The position numbers and the translations under genes are program-made. A DNA stretch of 64,000 nt from Hyaloscypha bicolor E (taxonomy: Eukaryota; Ascomycota; Leotiomycetes; Helotiales; Hyaloscyphaceae), in the NCBI RefSeq assembly GCF_002865645.1, contig NW_020194555.1:3498288-3562287 (forward strand), in the 5' to 3' direction. Shown here piece by piece: positions 47,603-60,266 of the stretch. The notes under the pieces were generated by a model. It did not search any database. It was not told the DNA's origin and saw only the letters and a program-made list of their open reading frames with translations. How positions within the stretch are numbered: the first letter of the stretch is position 1; each line of letters starts with the position of its first letter.

Positions 47603-48299
47603 AATTTATCTCCATCTCCCTCGAATCGCGGTCATATGTTCAGGCGTTGTGCTGAGGGGATATTCTCCGAAGATTTACGGCGTTCTGATACAGCGTCTAC
47701 ATACTGCTGGACGGGCGGCACACTCTATCAAACACAAGTCCTATCATCGATCTCATAAGGGATGCAAAGGACAAATGGAGGTTCAGCACAACACGGGAGC
47801 AATGGGTCATTTGCACCCAGACCCTTTCAATACAACCTGCGTTCCCTGGTCACAAAGTATTTGGGGTCGTTATCCATTTGAACTCAGAGTAGATTAATAA
47901 TTATGGTCTCCCACTGTCTTAATCCTCCTCCATTTACCTTCAGACAAGTCATCCCTAATATCGCCCTTGATACCATGATTGACAAACTTCGCTCTCAGGA
48001 AGTCCTTGAGTGGGTTGATGGAGCTGTATGTGTTTTGGTGATAATTTTTTCATCCCTTTTCTAATCCGTGAAATAACTCTCTGAGATCCGCCTGTATGCT
48101 CCTAGTGTAATCCCCACTGTCGCCAAACCTTTTATTCCCATCAGTGGAACCCTAGAAACGCATATAAAGTCCCGAACGTAAGGCTGTCGAGAGGGAGATT
48201 CCAAGAACTTCTGAATCCGTGTGAGCAAGCCAGTGCTGATTTGACTTGCAGTATGGCTCTCAGTAAGGTGTTGAAAGGAATCGATAACAGCTCAGCAAG
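47603..48299. other. intergenic region
   Basis: No gene seen between the small membrane protein and the ABC-transporter relic. Parts of 48140-48300 may be a further decayed portion of that relic. Confidence 0.35.
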
Positions 48300-49054
48300 T
48301 GAAAGTGTAGTGAAGGCGGTGGGGGGTGTCAATTGTACTTTCGTGTGACCCTGGATAAGAACAAGGGTCGCGTAACCACCAGAAGAAAGCACGGCTGAAA
48401 CTACGCTTGTAGCTTCAGAACTGGTTTCCCGGTATCGATCCAGTAGGATCTTCTTCTTTTCAGTAGCTTCCATGATAGCGATCAGGAACTGAGGAACCTG
48501 ACTACTGCTGTCACAGTGAAGACTGAAGAGATGGACTTGGGGGCGTCTTCGATCCATAGCATTCTTATCTGAGCAATACTAAGGAGAACGGTAATGAGGA
48601 GATATACGTTGATGATGCTTGAGGGTCGGATAGAGCGGACATGTTCAAAGTGAGAGAGGAGGCACAGCCCCAGCCCATCGACGAGGACGAGCGAAGCAGC
48701 AGCCAATGAAGGCAGTCTTTCTGACACTGGAATTCGTCGCGTAAAGTATTAACAGTGCGCACTGACGCTCGTTAATAAGTGCAAGTAGAGTCTATGGTAT
48801 CATTTAGCACTTGAGCATTGTCTTACGCAGGGTACAAACCAGCTTGTTTCCATGAAGCAAACTGCGAGATACTTTGCTCGATTGTCTATACAATTGATTT
48901 CAACCGAAAAGGTAGAGCAATGAGAAAGAGAGCCGATGGCAATATCGAAAGTATGGAAAACTCGAAAAGGGGGCTGAAATCGAAGTGGGCAAGCAGGCAG
49001 TTGAGGGCCGAAATGATCAAGGCCATCTTCAAAAGTGGTCGAGTTGAATGCCAT
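48300..49054 (-). pseudogene. relic of an ABCC (MRP-type) transporter N-terminus
   Basis: The minus strand carries segments of a fungal ABCC transporter in correct order but in changing frames: TTFEDGLDHFGPQLPAC, then FDFSPLFEFSILSILPSALF, then LLSHFEHVRSIRPSSIINVY with the following LLITVLLSIAQIRMLWI, then MEATEKKKILLDRYRETSSEA, then FSRAFFWWL. These correspond to TMD0 and the linker before TMD1. At least two frameshifts and several stops interrupt it, and the transmembrane core and both nucleotide-binding domains are absent. It is described as broken; no function is expected. Confidence 0.75.
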
Positions 49055-49456
49055 GTGGCGATAACATCTAAAAGCACCGACAATGTAAACAAGAAGAAGA
49101 ATCCCGCTTTACACAATACTTTGGCTAAAGAACTCCTTCCATGTGCCAAGGAAGGGGGAGTGCGTCACCGAAGAGCCACCATAGTCACGTGCAAAGGTGT
49201 GATTTCACTTTAGAATAAGTAGCCCACTGCGGCGGGTATGAAGCTTCTATCAACCTGATGAGACAGCCTAGACACAAACTCCACAGCCCCTTCATGAATC
49301 TATGTTTTGACCGAGGTTTAGAAGCGAGCCCCTGCGGTTGTTGTACAGGGGAGAGAAGCACGTGATGACGACTGCCTAACCTAACCTTAAGCGAGCCCCA
49401 AATCCTCTGCAACTCTCGCTCCTCTCAACTCCATTTCCACATCCTCCAACCTCACA
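49055..49456. other. intergenic region, promoter of the 2EXR gene
   Basis: No gene seen. It contains the presumed promoter and C-rich leader of the gene at 49457. Confidence 0.35.
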
Positions 49457-50680
49457 ATGCCACCTAAACGCAAACCCTCCACCTCCACCGCGTCAACCCC
49501 CAAGCCCCTGCCCAAAGCCCCCCTTCCCCCGCCGCGCAAATGGGCAAAAGCTCACCCGCGCTTCATCGTCCCTGAGCTCCGTCGGCGCCAACTCCCAACC
49601 TGGGGCTCTCCCTCCACCCTAATAACCCGCCTGAAAGCGACCGACGCCCCCTCCCTCCGCACCCCAGAGTCCCGCCTCACAACCCACAAAAAAGCACTCA
49701 AGCGCCTCCAGACCTCATCTCTAAAACACATGATTCCTTTCCATCACTTCAATAAACTACCGTTAGAGATTAGGGAGAGAGTTTGGGAATTCGCACTGCC
49801 TGGACCACGAGTGCTGACGCTCGATACGAGTCGGAATCTAGGTGTGTCCGAGCGGCTGATTTTCTCGAGCGTGTTTAAGGCGAAGAATCCGGCTGCTTTG
49901 AGCACGTGTAAAGAAGCGCGAGCCGTTGCGTTAAGACGGTATCGACTGGCTTTTGGGACGAGTAATGTGTATTTTGATTTCAAAGGTGGTGATATCTTGT
50001 ATTTCGGGCCTGAATGCTTTCACGGGACATTTCTGGATCAAGAGTGGGGGTGGACGACATCGACGTATGTGGGTCCGAATGAGCCGTCGAGGGCGGTGAA
50101 GGTTTGTTTAGCGGAGAGAGTGAGGAGGGATTTGGAGGCTGTGAGGCACCTTGCGATTTCGAGGGGACTGTGGGAAAATCATAGGGAGCGGTATGCGTGG
50201 TTTGAGTATCAGCGGGTGCTAGGGTGGGATAATTGTTGTGGTGAGTTGTTGAGGAAGAGGTTGCGGAAGTTCAAAAGTGTGGAACGAATCTCATTTGAAC
50301 ATGGCCGCCAGCGAGTTGAACACCCGGAAGGTCATGAAGTGTATTGTGGCGGTCCGGTGAGCGAGGATCCGTGGTTTGAAGAGAGGCCGTTTGATTGGAG
50401 AACGATGAATGCGAGAGAGACGTTACATGTGAAGATGTATAAGGAGCATGTTCCCTGGCTGGAAGAGTGGCTTGAGATGGACGGCAAGTGGGAGGTCACA
50501 GGGGATTTGAGTGCGGTTGCGTTATTGAGTAGGTGGGATGCGAAGGATTTGAGTGAGGAGGAGAAAGAGGAGGGGGTGCCAGAGGCAAGGTTGGTGGATA
50601 TTAAATTTGTGCCTGATGAGCCGAAGAGGATCAGGGAAGAACTCTGGCGGCACCGATGGGCGGAGCTTTTGGGTGGTTAG
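49457..50680 (+). CDS. 2EXR-domain protein
   Basis: A 407-residue intronless protein. After a Pro/Ser/Lys-rich N-terminus and a short SAP-like segment (PELRRRQLPTWGSPSTLITR) comes a 2EXR domain beginning FHHFNKLPLEIRERVWEFAL, with the diagnostic LPxEIRxxVW pattern and a following PGPRVLTL strand. The C-terminal half is charged and ends in WRHRWAELLGG. 2EXR proteins are abundant and mostly uncharacterised in filamentous ascomycetes. Codon use looks normal and the frame is clean. No functional inference is made. Confidence 0.8.
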   Translation: MPPKRKPSTSTASTPKPLPKAPLPPPRKWAKAHPRFIVPELRRRQLPTWGSPSTLITRLKATDAPSLRTPESRLTTHKKALKRLQTSSLKHMIPFHHFNKLPLEIRERVWEFALPGPRVLTLDTSRNLGVSERLIFSSVFKAKNPAALSTCKEARAVALRRYRLAFGTSNVYFDFKGGDILYFGPECFHGTFLDQEWGWTTSTYVGPNEPSRAVKVCLAERVRRDLEAVRHLAISRGLWENHRERYAWFEYQRVLGWDNCCGELLRKRLRKFKSVERISFEHGRQRVEHPEGHEVYCGGPVSEDPWFEERPFDWRTMNARETLHVKMYKEHVPWLEEWLEMDGKWEVTGDLSAVALLSRWDAKDLSEEEKEEGVPEARLVDIKFVPDEPKRIREELWRHRWAELLGG

Positions 50681-53600
50681 CTGATCTTCAACTGTTTCAG
50701 CGTGGTTTCCTTAAAGACCAATAAGTAAGGAGTGTATAATTCGATGTGGACTACTGGGGAACTTTGGATCTGGTGACTAGTTTCATTGAGGGAATGCGAG
50801 AAATTCCAGCAGTTTTGATTAGTGATTCAATTGTGTAGAAGGTCCCTAACAGTTGCTGTCATTCCAAATTCCTACCGTACCAAAGATTTTGGGACAACGG
50901 AAAGAGAATAGCTAATCCCCTTGTCCCAAAGACTCTTGGACATTGAATCAAGTGCGAGTTGTAGGTATTGTTGAAGTTGTTGAGCATCCATTCCTGCATA
51001 TATCTCCTTAAGAGAAAGGTTTAGTTTTGAAGCAAGCCTAAGCTGGAGCCAAGGTTATCGCATTGCCCTGGTCTCGTCGAGTTAAGGCCAGTCCCTCTGT
51101 TTGGGAAGAAGTCGAATCTGTTCTGTCGCACCTCTCAACTTCCTCAGCTCTCAGCCAACTCCCTCTTCCTCGCTTTGTGACGTGGTGTGCCGATTCTATT
51201 TAGGCCGGGAAAGCCTCTTGAGCCGTTTTAGAACTGGATGCGGAGAGGACCCGAGCACTCCTGCGAGGCGGTGATAGCAGAACTCAAATGCAAAAGGAGA
51301 GAGAAAAGGTACGGAGATACAATACTGTTGTACAGTAATTCCAAAGTCCGCATCCTGTAAGAACCTGAGATCTTGGCACGGTAAAATCTGCTGCTATGTG
51401 TTACGTGGATAGACGCGAGGCTGTTGCACTGCCAGGGGCTGCTCTGACACTGCCGCATGCACACGGAGAGAGCTTCACTCTAGTCTGACCACTTTCAGGA
51501 AAATCCCGCGTTTCCGGACCAGAGGCATATCCTCCCTCCTCCCGATCGGGTAAGAAGGCATGAGAGAAATTGCCGTGCTAAGCGGAGACGCTTTCCAGAT
51601 CTCACATTGAGAATATAGGAGAATTGGTCTTCCTATCATCGAGTTTTGCACTCCTTGGATGGAGTATGAGCATGGACCAGGTCCGCAAAAAAAATTAAAA
51701 AAAAATTACATGCGAAGCAGGGAGGGATAAGCACGGGAAGACGGGTAGAGCCGTGAAGCAGAAACAGCAGTAGGGAAGGCCAAGATCCCTTTGGAGCTTG
51801 GATATATGATAATGAAGGCATATTCGTTTTCGAGACGTCAATGAGGAGTAAGTGGATACTCGGATTCAGTCGCCGAGCATGGAGCGGTTGTTCGAGAAGA
51901 CCTACCGTGGTGGCTGAACGTCAGGCCGGCGACGTCTTCCTTCGATCCGTATTGTTGAGGATATTCATGTGAATCCGACCTAATTCTTGGATAAACGCCA
52001 TTCAGTTGAGGATAGGACCGCTAGAGACGTCGGCAAGACAGAGTGTAAGGGCCGAGCCCAATTCATCCACAGGCGAATATGCGGACGGAATGTGATTCAA
52101 CGCGCATAGACGAAATGGCTCGCAAGCATATCCTGACTTCCTGCTCTCGTACTCTGATTCCAAGAATTAAAGATGGCGAGAAAAGGAAGATGGAAGAAGG
52201 TGGGAAGTCTTGCGAACGGCCCTTAAGGCGTAGGATGGCGTTGCGCATATTGGAAATCCCGAACTAGAGGTCAGCCGCGGTAATCTTCCGGCGTGCCGGA
52301 ACGCCTTGATGCGCAGCTTATGGGGTCTTACTAGCCTATCTATACGCTGTGAAGGTGAGTCTTTTGCTTTGTGCTGACGGGCTTTGGAAAACTCTGCCTC
52401 GGAGGCTCGCACGATATTCCTGAAGAGGGCCTTCAGAGGCTGGGAACCCTAAGGTTCACATGAGACGGCCCTTAAATGAAACTTAAGATTCCCGGGGGGA
52501 ATTTTTCCTTGGATGGCTCATATTGAATGAACCTTGTATATATGCTTCCTGGCTGAGGAGTTCCTGGTACTAAATCAAGCTGCTGAAGTCGCCTTATGAT
52601 CGAATGTCTGCACGATGGTGATCATGGCATCACTACAAGACACGGGACGCGTGGAAGGAATAGTGCGAAACAAAACGTTTTATGACCCCTATCTTGAAAC
52701 AGAAAACGCAGGGGGTTCAGGTCACATGATCAGCCTTGCATGCAGTGTACCCCGCACCATCTCTTTGAGCCGCGAGCCTCAGAGTGACATGCCTGTTTTG
52801 TGAAGTAGAAAAAAAAACGAGACTCGAGGAAAACATGGATAATGAAGCACGAACGCGGGCATACGGAGCTCAACTTGAGCATTGCGGTCCGATAAGGAAA
52901 CGCTCTTCCTTGACACCATTCTGTCACACCCAAACCTTCTCACACTTTAAAATGCAAGAATTGGCCCCTCCTGTACTGATGCTCGAGGCCCCTTTCGTCA
53001 TCGGTCAGGCCGCAGGAGATCCGTCACTTCTTGCATGTGAATCCGCGAGATTGGATTACGATGCCACATAATGTGTGGCGATATCGAAACGGCGGGGTTG
53101 GGCCAAAGATAGATGAGAATGGGTGACAACGAAATATATGTTAATATAATACGGTCGATAAACGATTGTGCTGTCCTTGGGAGTAGGAGAAGAACGTGGG
53201 GTATATGTGGGATGCAAAGCATGGGATGCATCTGATACGGCAACCCTCCCACTCTGGCGGCACGCAATCTGTGCCCTTCCCTTCTTTTTTTTTTGTTTTT
53301 GTTTTTTGTTTTTTTTTGGGTACCGTCGAGCTCCGTCTCCAACAGATGATTGCTCTTCAAGAAGCGTATCTCAGGTTTGTCTCAAAGGTTTGTCTCAGAG
53401 AAGGCACATAATGGAAGGCAGATATTCTTGTCGGCTATTTGCGTCGTCCCTGGAAATAGGGCTAGCCCGGGGGGCGCCCAAACCCCCAGAGGCACAGTTT
53501 GATCGATTCAGGGTCGGGCTCGTGCAATGCAGGGCAGCAGCGCGGCCTCCCACGCCCAGGGCAACTCTCCGAGACCCGAATAGTGGACCCGGCTTTTGGA

Positions 53601-54360
53601 ATCGGCAATGGCTTCTGGGCATTGGCTGTGCCACAGGCCCACACGGGACGCAGAGACGATGCCGAGTTGGCCACGTCTTGGGGGATTCGTGGGTCGCCGT
53701 CAAATCGCCAACTAGAAGCCGTGCCGGGCAGCAGATCTGGCTGTTAACAGCCACAATCGGCGCATGGCATGGGGAGCTTGCCAGATATCCTGCTGGGATG
53801 TCGTCTGCCGCAGCAGCCTTTGTTTGCTTCCTCGATCCGGCGGAAAGTGATTTGGTGCGGTTGTGACGCGAGGTTTGTCTCTTTTCTTCTTCTCTGGCCG
53901 CGGGCGAAAAGAAGGTTTTCTGGCGGCAGCAGCGACTAACGCCCACCACTGAGTGAGCTGACCTCGCCTGACGCATGGTCTGGCATGGCCATGGCAATGG
54001 GGGCGAGGGCGAGGAAGCTCGTGGTTCGCCCCTGGGGCGATCCTTGAATAAGAACGGGTGCCCGCCAAGGGGAAGCGAGAGGAGGTGAGGGACGCCGAGC
54101 GACAGCCAAACTGTGATGTAGTGGACGTGGATGGGTGGAGATCAAGCATCAGCACCAGTGCCAAAGCAGCTCAAGCAGCTCTCCACACGGAATGAGTCCC
54201 GGCAGAATAGCTCCAGAGCGAATGTCAAGCCAGAAGTTCCAGCTACCGAACTTCGAACCTCCTCCTCCTCCTCCTCCACATGTACCCGGCCGACCATAAA
54301 GCTTGTCGATTCCTTTCCTTCCCTTCCCTTCCCTTCCCTTCCTTCCCAGAAAAATTCTTC
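50681..54360. other. long gene-free region
   Basis: No gene I can support over about 3.7 kb. It holds a T-rich tract at 53286-53320, and overlapping open frames on both strands at 53.1-54.2 kb whose translations resemble no protein. A CCTTC repeat at about 54317-54349 lies in the leader of the prolyl isomerase gene. Confidence 0.4.
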
Positions 54361-54459
54361 ATGCTCTCTTCTTTCCCCAACCTGCGAACCACATTCCTTT
54401 CAACGATCACAACACTTTCCACAACTACCCCTCGCCGCTTCTCACGCACAGCAGCAATC

Positions 54460-55253
54460 ATGGGCGTTACCAAAACTGTGCTCAAGGAAGGCAAAGGCCC
54501 TATCCCCAAGGTCGGCGACAAGGTCACCATCGCATACACCGGCTACTTGAAGGACACCAGCGCTCCCGATAACAAGGGCACCGAGTAAGCTCACATGTTT
54601 TCTTGAAGCTCCCCCAACCCACATGCCTCGTCTCAAACCCACCCCAATCCACATGCCAAACCCTTGCTGACTTCTTCTCTCCTCAGATTCGACTCCTCTG
54701 TTGGCCGCGGTAACTTTGTCACAGCTATTGGCATTGGCAATGTCATCAAGGGTAATGACCCCTCCATACCCCACGAAGCTTCCTCGGTCTAGGGATAATT
54801 GAACATACCACAGGTTGGGATGAGGGCGTTACCACCATGAAGCTTGGCGAGAAGGCGACATTGGACATTACGAAGTAGGACTTGGGTAGAACTCCATGAG
54901 CAGAGCAATGCTGACCCTACTTCCAGTGATTACGCATATGGTGACCGGTGAGACTCCGCTCCGCTCCCCATTCTTCGATTTCGTCAATCAATGCACTCCA
55001 CGTGCAGACGACTCATGCTGTGGAATCATCGAAATCACAAAATCTGCACCGGAGCCAGATCCTGCCCCTCCCTCACTCGGATCTTGAATACCCTTTTTGC
55101 ATCTGGCGCATAACTGACATCTGTGCAGCGGCTTCCCGGGTCACATTCCACCGGGGGCTGATTTGCTCTTGTAAGTTACCTAGGCGCGAGGTCCGCAGCT
55201 CTGCACGCCACTGACTTGGATGCAGCGACGTCGAGCTCCTCAAGATCAATTAG
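54460..55253 (+). CDS. FKBP-type peptidyl-prolyl cis-trans isomerase
   Basis: A 113-residue FKBP12-like protein in six exons (54460-54584, 54687-54751, 54814-54874, 54927-54947, 55129-55170, 55226-55253), including a 21-bp exon. The active-site set is present: YTGYLK, FDSSVGRG, VIKGWDEGV and DYAYGDRGFPGHIPP, with C-terminal DVELLKIN. It catalyses prolyl isomerisation and is the classic receptor family for FK506/rapamycin. An in-frame ATG at 54361 would add 33 residues (MLSSFPNLRTTFLST and onward, with PRRFSRTAA) resembling a mitochondrial presequence, so a dual-targeted product is possible. The cytosolic start at 54460 gives the standard family length and is preferred here. Confidence 0.9.
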
Positions 55254-56361
55254 ATCGGTTGGGCCTGGCCAATATGTACCACCATCACCCGTTCCCTTAC
55301 GTTTCTGCGATTCTAGACGTCGGCATCCACAATTGAAGTGTGATGGCAGGGTTGGAGATCCGGGAATAGCGAATCAATAAACGGAGATGCTTCTCGAAAC
55401 ACTTTTCCGTGCTTGCTTGCTTTTTATGTGCTCCGTCCTGTCAAACTTGCGCCTGCATGAAAATGGGATCAGGAATTGCATCTCACGGCACGGGTGTTCC
55501 CATCGTTATCTGCATCGCCGCATCCTTCTCGGATGTCGTCAAGAATTTTATTCCCATGGGGATGGGTGTATATCATGCCCGTTATTGACACGCGCTCGCG
55601 AAGGCGAGTCGAGGCGAATAGATCGCGCCGGAAGATCGTGGTTAAATCGCGTGAGATTACCTTAATGATTTCCAATGACAATAATGCGGGGTCGTGCGGG
55701 AAAAGTTCCGCGCCCGGCCAAAACCCGTCTTCCATATGGCTTCGAGAAGGCCCGAAGGAAAGGAGGACAAACGTGCAGTGGAGTGCCCAAGAATTGGCTG
55801 ACGCCATGGCATAACAATCTGCAACTCAGATCACACATCTGCTTACAGACTTTATGCCTTCGACGAGTATTCCAGGGCCCCGGAAGAACAATGTACCGTG
55901 TACTTCCGGAACGCCGTGCCGTGCACGTGACCTATGTTACGCCTTGCTGCCTTAACAGTTGGTGCCTGCTTCGAAATCCAGCCAACAGGCGAGGTTTAGC
56001 TCCATCAGTCTCGAGCCTTCCATTCGAGAGGCTGTGAAATCACCGCAGCTGCCTCCTGCCTTCTCGCCATAAACCCAAAACTGCCCACTCTCTTCTTCCC
56101 TTCTTCATACAGCTTGTCTTTCAAGCATCTGCATTCACTGTTGAACACCAAAATCCGCTACACTAGTCGACTCAAGCTACGCTGGTGCTAGATCACCTTG
56201 ACGGGATCAGGCCCTGGTACTCATTAGGACCTGAAGAACAACTTCACTTGGGACGCCGATCAAACGCCACCATTCCATCACAGGTACAGACCGACGGTGA
56301 AGGCAAGCTGGGGAAACGAAAGCTGTCCAACGCGGACAACCCCCAACCACTGAAGAGAACG
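55254..56361. other. intergenic and 5' leader region of the E1 gene
   Basis: No separate gene seen. The last part is the pyrimidine-rich promoter and leader of the ubiquitin-activating enzyme gene. From 56185 to 56361 the leader is open in the E1 reading frame but lacks an ATG. Confidence 0.45.
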
Positions 56362-59300
56362 ATGACGGTGAGTAGGCAGCGTGCATCTTCACAGCGGAAG
56401 AGCTACCTGCAAGCTCAAGCTCGAACTTCCCGCTATTCGCAGGCAAAGCAAACACAGAAGCTAATTATTTTCCTGGGCAGGACTCCAAGGACGTCGATAT
56501 GGAGACCAAGATGCAGGTGGACGAGTCGGTGGTCGGGCACAACGAGATCGATGAGTCGCTGTACAGCAGACAACTATACGTGCTAGGACATGAGGCTATG
56601 AAACGCATGGGAGCTTCAAATGTCCTCATTGTTGGGCTGAAGGGTCTTGGTGTTGAGATCGCAAAGAATATCGCGCTCGCCGGTGTCAAGAGTCTCACCC
56701 TCTACGACCCCGCCCCCGCCACTATCGCCGACCTCTCCTCACAATTCTTCCTCCACAAGGAAGATATTGGCAAGCCTAGAGCTGCCGTTACTGTCTCCCG
56801 TGTCGGTGAGCTCAATGCATACACACCCGTCACTGTTCATGAGTCAACAAGGTCTGCAGTCCATCAGAGAATTCGTTCACCAATCCCAAGCTAACTTTTT
56901 CTACAGCCTGACTTCGAACCTCTCTCAATTCGACAAGTACCAAGTCGTTGTCCTTACCAATACCCCCATTAAAGACCAAATTATCATTGGAGATTACCTG
57001 CATTCAAAGGGAATATACTTGGTGGTAGCGGACACTTTCGGGCTGTTCGGATCTATATTCTGCGACTTTGGCAAGAACTTCACGGTTATCGACCCAACAG
57101 GCGAAGCCCCAGTCAGCGGAATTGTTGCCGATATTGATGAGGAGGGTCTGGTATCTGCTCTGGACGAAACCAGACACGGTCTCGAAGATGGGGACTTTGT
57201 TACCTTTACTGAGCTGGTGGGAATGGAAGCCCTGAACTCGGCGGAACCACGGAAAGTCGCTGTGAAGGGCCCATATACCTTCTCTATCGGTGATGTTACC
57301 GGACTCGGCCAATATAAGAAGGGTGGTATATACACGCAAGTCAAGATGCCCAAGTTCATTGACTTTAAGCCGATCTCTGCCTCGCTCAAGAACCCGGAAT
57401 TTCTAGTCTCCGACTATGCCAAATTCGACCGTCCAATGCAGCTTCACGTTGGTTTCCAAGCGCTGCATGCTTTTGTCGAGTCACATGGCCGTCTTCCCAG
57501 ACCAATGAACCTGGAAGATGCGGCCATTGTGTACGGCTCTGCCAAGGCATTTGCCGGACAAGAAAAATTGGAGGTCGAGATCGATGAGAAACTGTTGCAC
57601 GAGCTAAGTTTCCAGGCTCTCGGTGACTTAAGTCCAATGGCGGCTTTCTTCGGTGGTCTTGCCGCCCAAGAAGTCCTCAAGGCTGTATCTGGAAAGTTCT
57701 CGCCAATCACTCAATGGCTGTACTTTGATTCTTTAGAATCTCTGCCTGACAATTCTCCAAGAACTGAGGAGTTGTGCCAACCCCTGAACTCGAGATATGA
57801 TGGCCAAATTGTTGTCTTTGGTCGAGAATTCCAGGAGAAGTTGTCAAACATCAACGAGTTCCTGGTTGGTGCTGGTGCTATTGGTTGCGAAATGCTGAAG
57901 AACTGGGCTATGATTGGGCTTGCTACTGGGCCAAAGGGGAAGATTAGCGTGACGGATATGGATTCGATCGAGAAGAGCAATCTGAACCGACAATTCCTTT
58001 TCCGACCAAAGGATGTTGGACAGCTAAAGAGCGAGTGTGCTGCTGCGGCTGTTCAAGCGATGAACCCAGACCTTAAGGGCCATATCGTGACGATGCGAGA
58101 CCGTGTAGGGCAGGATACGGAGCATGTTTTCGATGAGAAGTTCTGGAGTTCATTGGACGGTGTTACAAACGCACTAGATAATGTTGACGCTCGAACATAC
58201 GTTGATCGTCGATGCGTCTTCTTCCGAAAGCCATTGCTGGAGAGCGGTACGTTGGGAACCAAGGGCAACACTCAAGTCATCATCCCTCATCTTACCGAAT
58301 CCTACTCCAGCTCGCAAGATCCACCGGAGCAATCCTTCCCTATGTGTACACTGAGGAGTTTTCCCAACAAGATCGAGCACACCATCGCCTGGGCTCGTGA
58401 GTTGTTCGAGGGATACTTCGTCAAGCCCGCCGAGACCGTCAACCTGTATCTGAGCCAACCAAATTATATCGAGTCGACTCTGAAGCAGGGAGGAAACGAA
58501 AAGGCCACACTTGAGATGATTCGAGACTTTTTGGTTGAGGATAAGCCTCTCAGCGTTGAGGACTGCATCAAGTGGGCACGTATCCAATTCGAAAAGCAAT
58601 ACAACAACGCAATCCAACAACTGCTGTACAACTTCCCTAAGGATTCGGTCTCGTCGAGTGGACAGCCATTTTGGTCCGGACCCAAGCGTGCCCCAGACCC
58701 ATTGAAGTTCGATCCGAAGAATGAGATGCACTGGACGTTTGTGGTTGCAGGAGCCAACCTCCACGCTTTCAATTATGGTATCAACGCCAAGGATATGGAC
58801 GAAAGTACAATTCACAAGGTCTTGGAGAATATGATCATCCCTGACTTTTCGCCAAATTCTTCCGTCAAGATCCAGGCAGATGACAGCGAGCCTGTAAGTA
58901 CATCTACGAATTATCATTTGGACTTTACTAACAAAAGCAGGACCCAAATGCCGGGGCAGGTGGATTCGACGACAATGATGAACTTCAGGCTATTACCGAT
59001 AAGCTTCCACCACCAAAGCAATTAGCAGGCTTCAAGCTTCAGCCAGTTGAGTTTGAGAAAGACGATGATACGAATTATCACATCGACTTCATTACGGCAG
59101 CAAGCAATCTCCGTGCTGAAAACTACAAGATTGAGTTGGCGGACAGACACAAGACAAAGTTCATTGCTGGAAAGATTATCCCGGCAATTGCAACAACCAC
59201 TGCCCTCGTCACTGGCCTTGTCATTCTTGAGTTCTACAAGATCGCCGATGGCAAAAATAAGGTCGAACATTTCAAGAATGGTTTCGTCAATCTCGCACTG

Positions 59301-59678
59301 CCATTCTTCGGCTTCTCCGAGCCCATCGAGAGCGAGAAGGCTGTCTATAAGAGCAAGAACGGCGAGGTAGCAATCGACAAATTATGGGACCGTTTCGAGG
59401 TCGACAACTTCACATTGCAGGAGCTCATCGACCACTTCGAGGAGAAGGGTCTTACGATCACTATGCTCAGCTCCGGTGTCTCCCTCCTCTACGCCAACTT
59501 TTTCGGCCCTGCGAAACTCAAAGATCGTTATGCGATGAAGCTGAGCGATCTGGTGGCTCATATCTCGAAGAAGCCGATCCCGGATCATCAGAAGAATGTT
59601 ATCTTTGAGATTTGTGCGGAGGATCAGACGGGCGAGGATGTGGAAGTTCCTTATATCATGATGAAGATGGGAAACTAG
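56362..59678 (+). CDS. uba1: ubiquitin-activating enzyme E1
   Basis: A 1,033-residue E1 with exons 56362-56367, 56481-56851, 56907-58893 and 58941-59678. It has two ThiF/adenylation repeats: the first starts at [20 protein letters not shown] with [15 protein letters not shown], and the second, active one has [20 protein letters not shown]. The catalytic cysteine is Cys606 in [12 protein letters not shown]. The C-terminal ubiquitin-fold domain ends [12 protein letters not shown]. The enzyme activates ubiquitin with ATP and passes it to E2s, in cytosol and nucleus. The first coding exon holds only Met-Thr before an intron, and no ATG exists upstream within about 300 bp. The size matches yeast Uba1 closely. 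Confidence 0.95.
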
Positions 59679-60266
59679 ATGATTTAGTGATGTGCACAAA
59701 TGATGATGGATGAAGAAATGAATTGGTGTTTATTGAAAGCGTGGTATGGAGGCTTCGGCGGCTAGATAGAGAAAGAAAAGAACCCCACTTGCGTTCCATT
59801 TTCATTACAAAATAGAAAGTCAATGAATCGAATGCGTTCTTTCCACCCCTTAGTTGATACTATTGTTGAGTGGCTGGTGCTTGCAAAATATGTGAGGATA
59901 AAGAGATCAGATGATATTCAAAGGTCATTTCTTGCGATAACAAAATTATTTCTGCCTGACCAGCTCAGCATCCAGTAGCATCCACCTGCGCTCAGTGCCA
60001 GCGATTGCGCCCTTCCGTACCGCAGCCTTCTGCCTAGCGATTTACTTCATCAGGAACCTCATCCTTCCAAGCAGCCCATCAACTTCTCACGATCTTTCAA
60101 GGCAAGTATAAGGTCTGCCCCTTCGCCCCTCTATACATCTGTTGGCCTTACTAGGCCATAATCACGACCATCCCCAGCCTCTATCTACCTGCGAAGCGCA
60201 AACGATCCTGCCCAGCCTCGAAGCTAGCCATATTCGTCTCCTCCCTGCGACACATTTGGGGAGACT
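59679..60266. other. intergenic region
   Basis: No gene seen. It contains the 3' flank of the E1 gene and a C-rich stretch before the possible small gene. Confidence 0.35.

Noticed and set aside
53168..54164. Overlapping long frames on both strands
   Set aside because: GC-rich stretch with mutually overlapping frames; none resembles a protein family.
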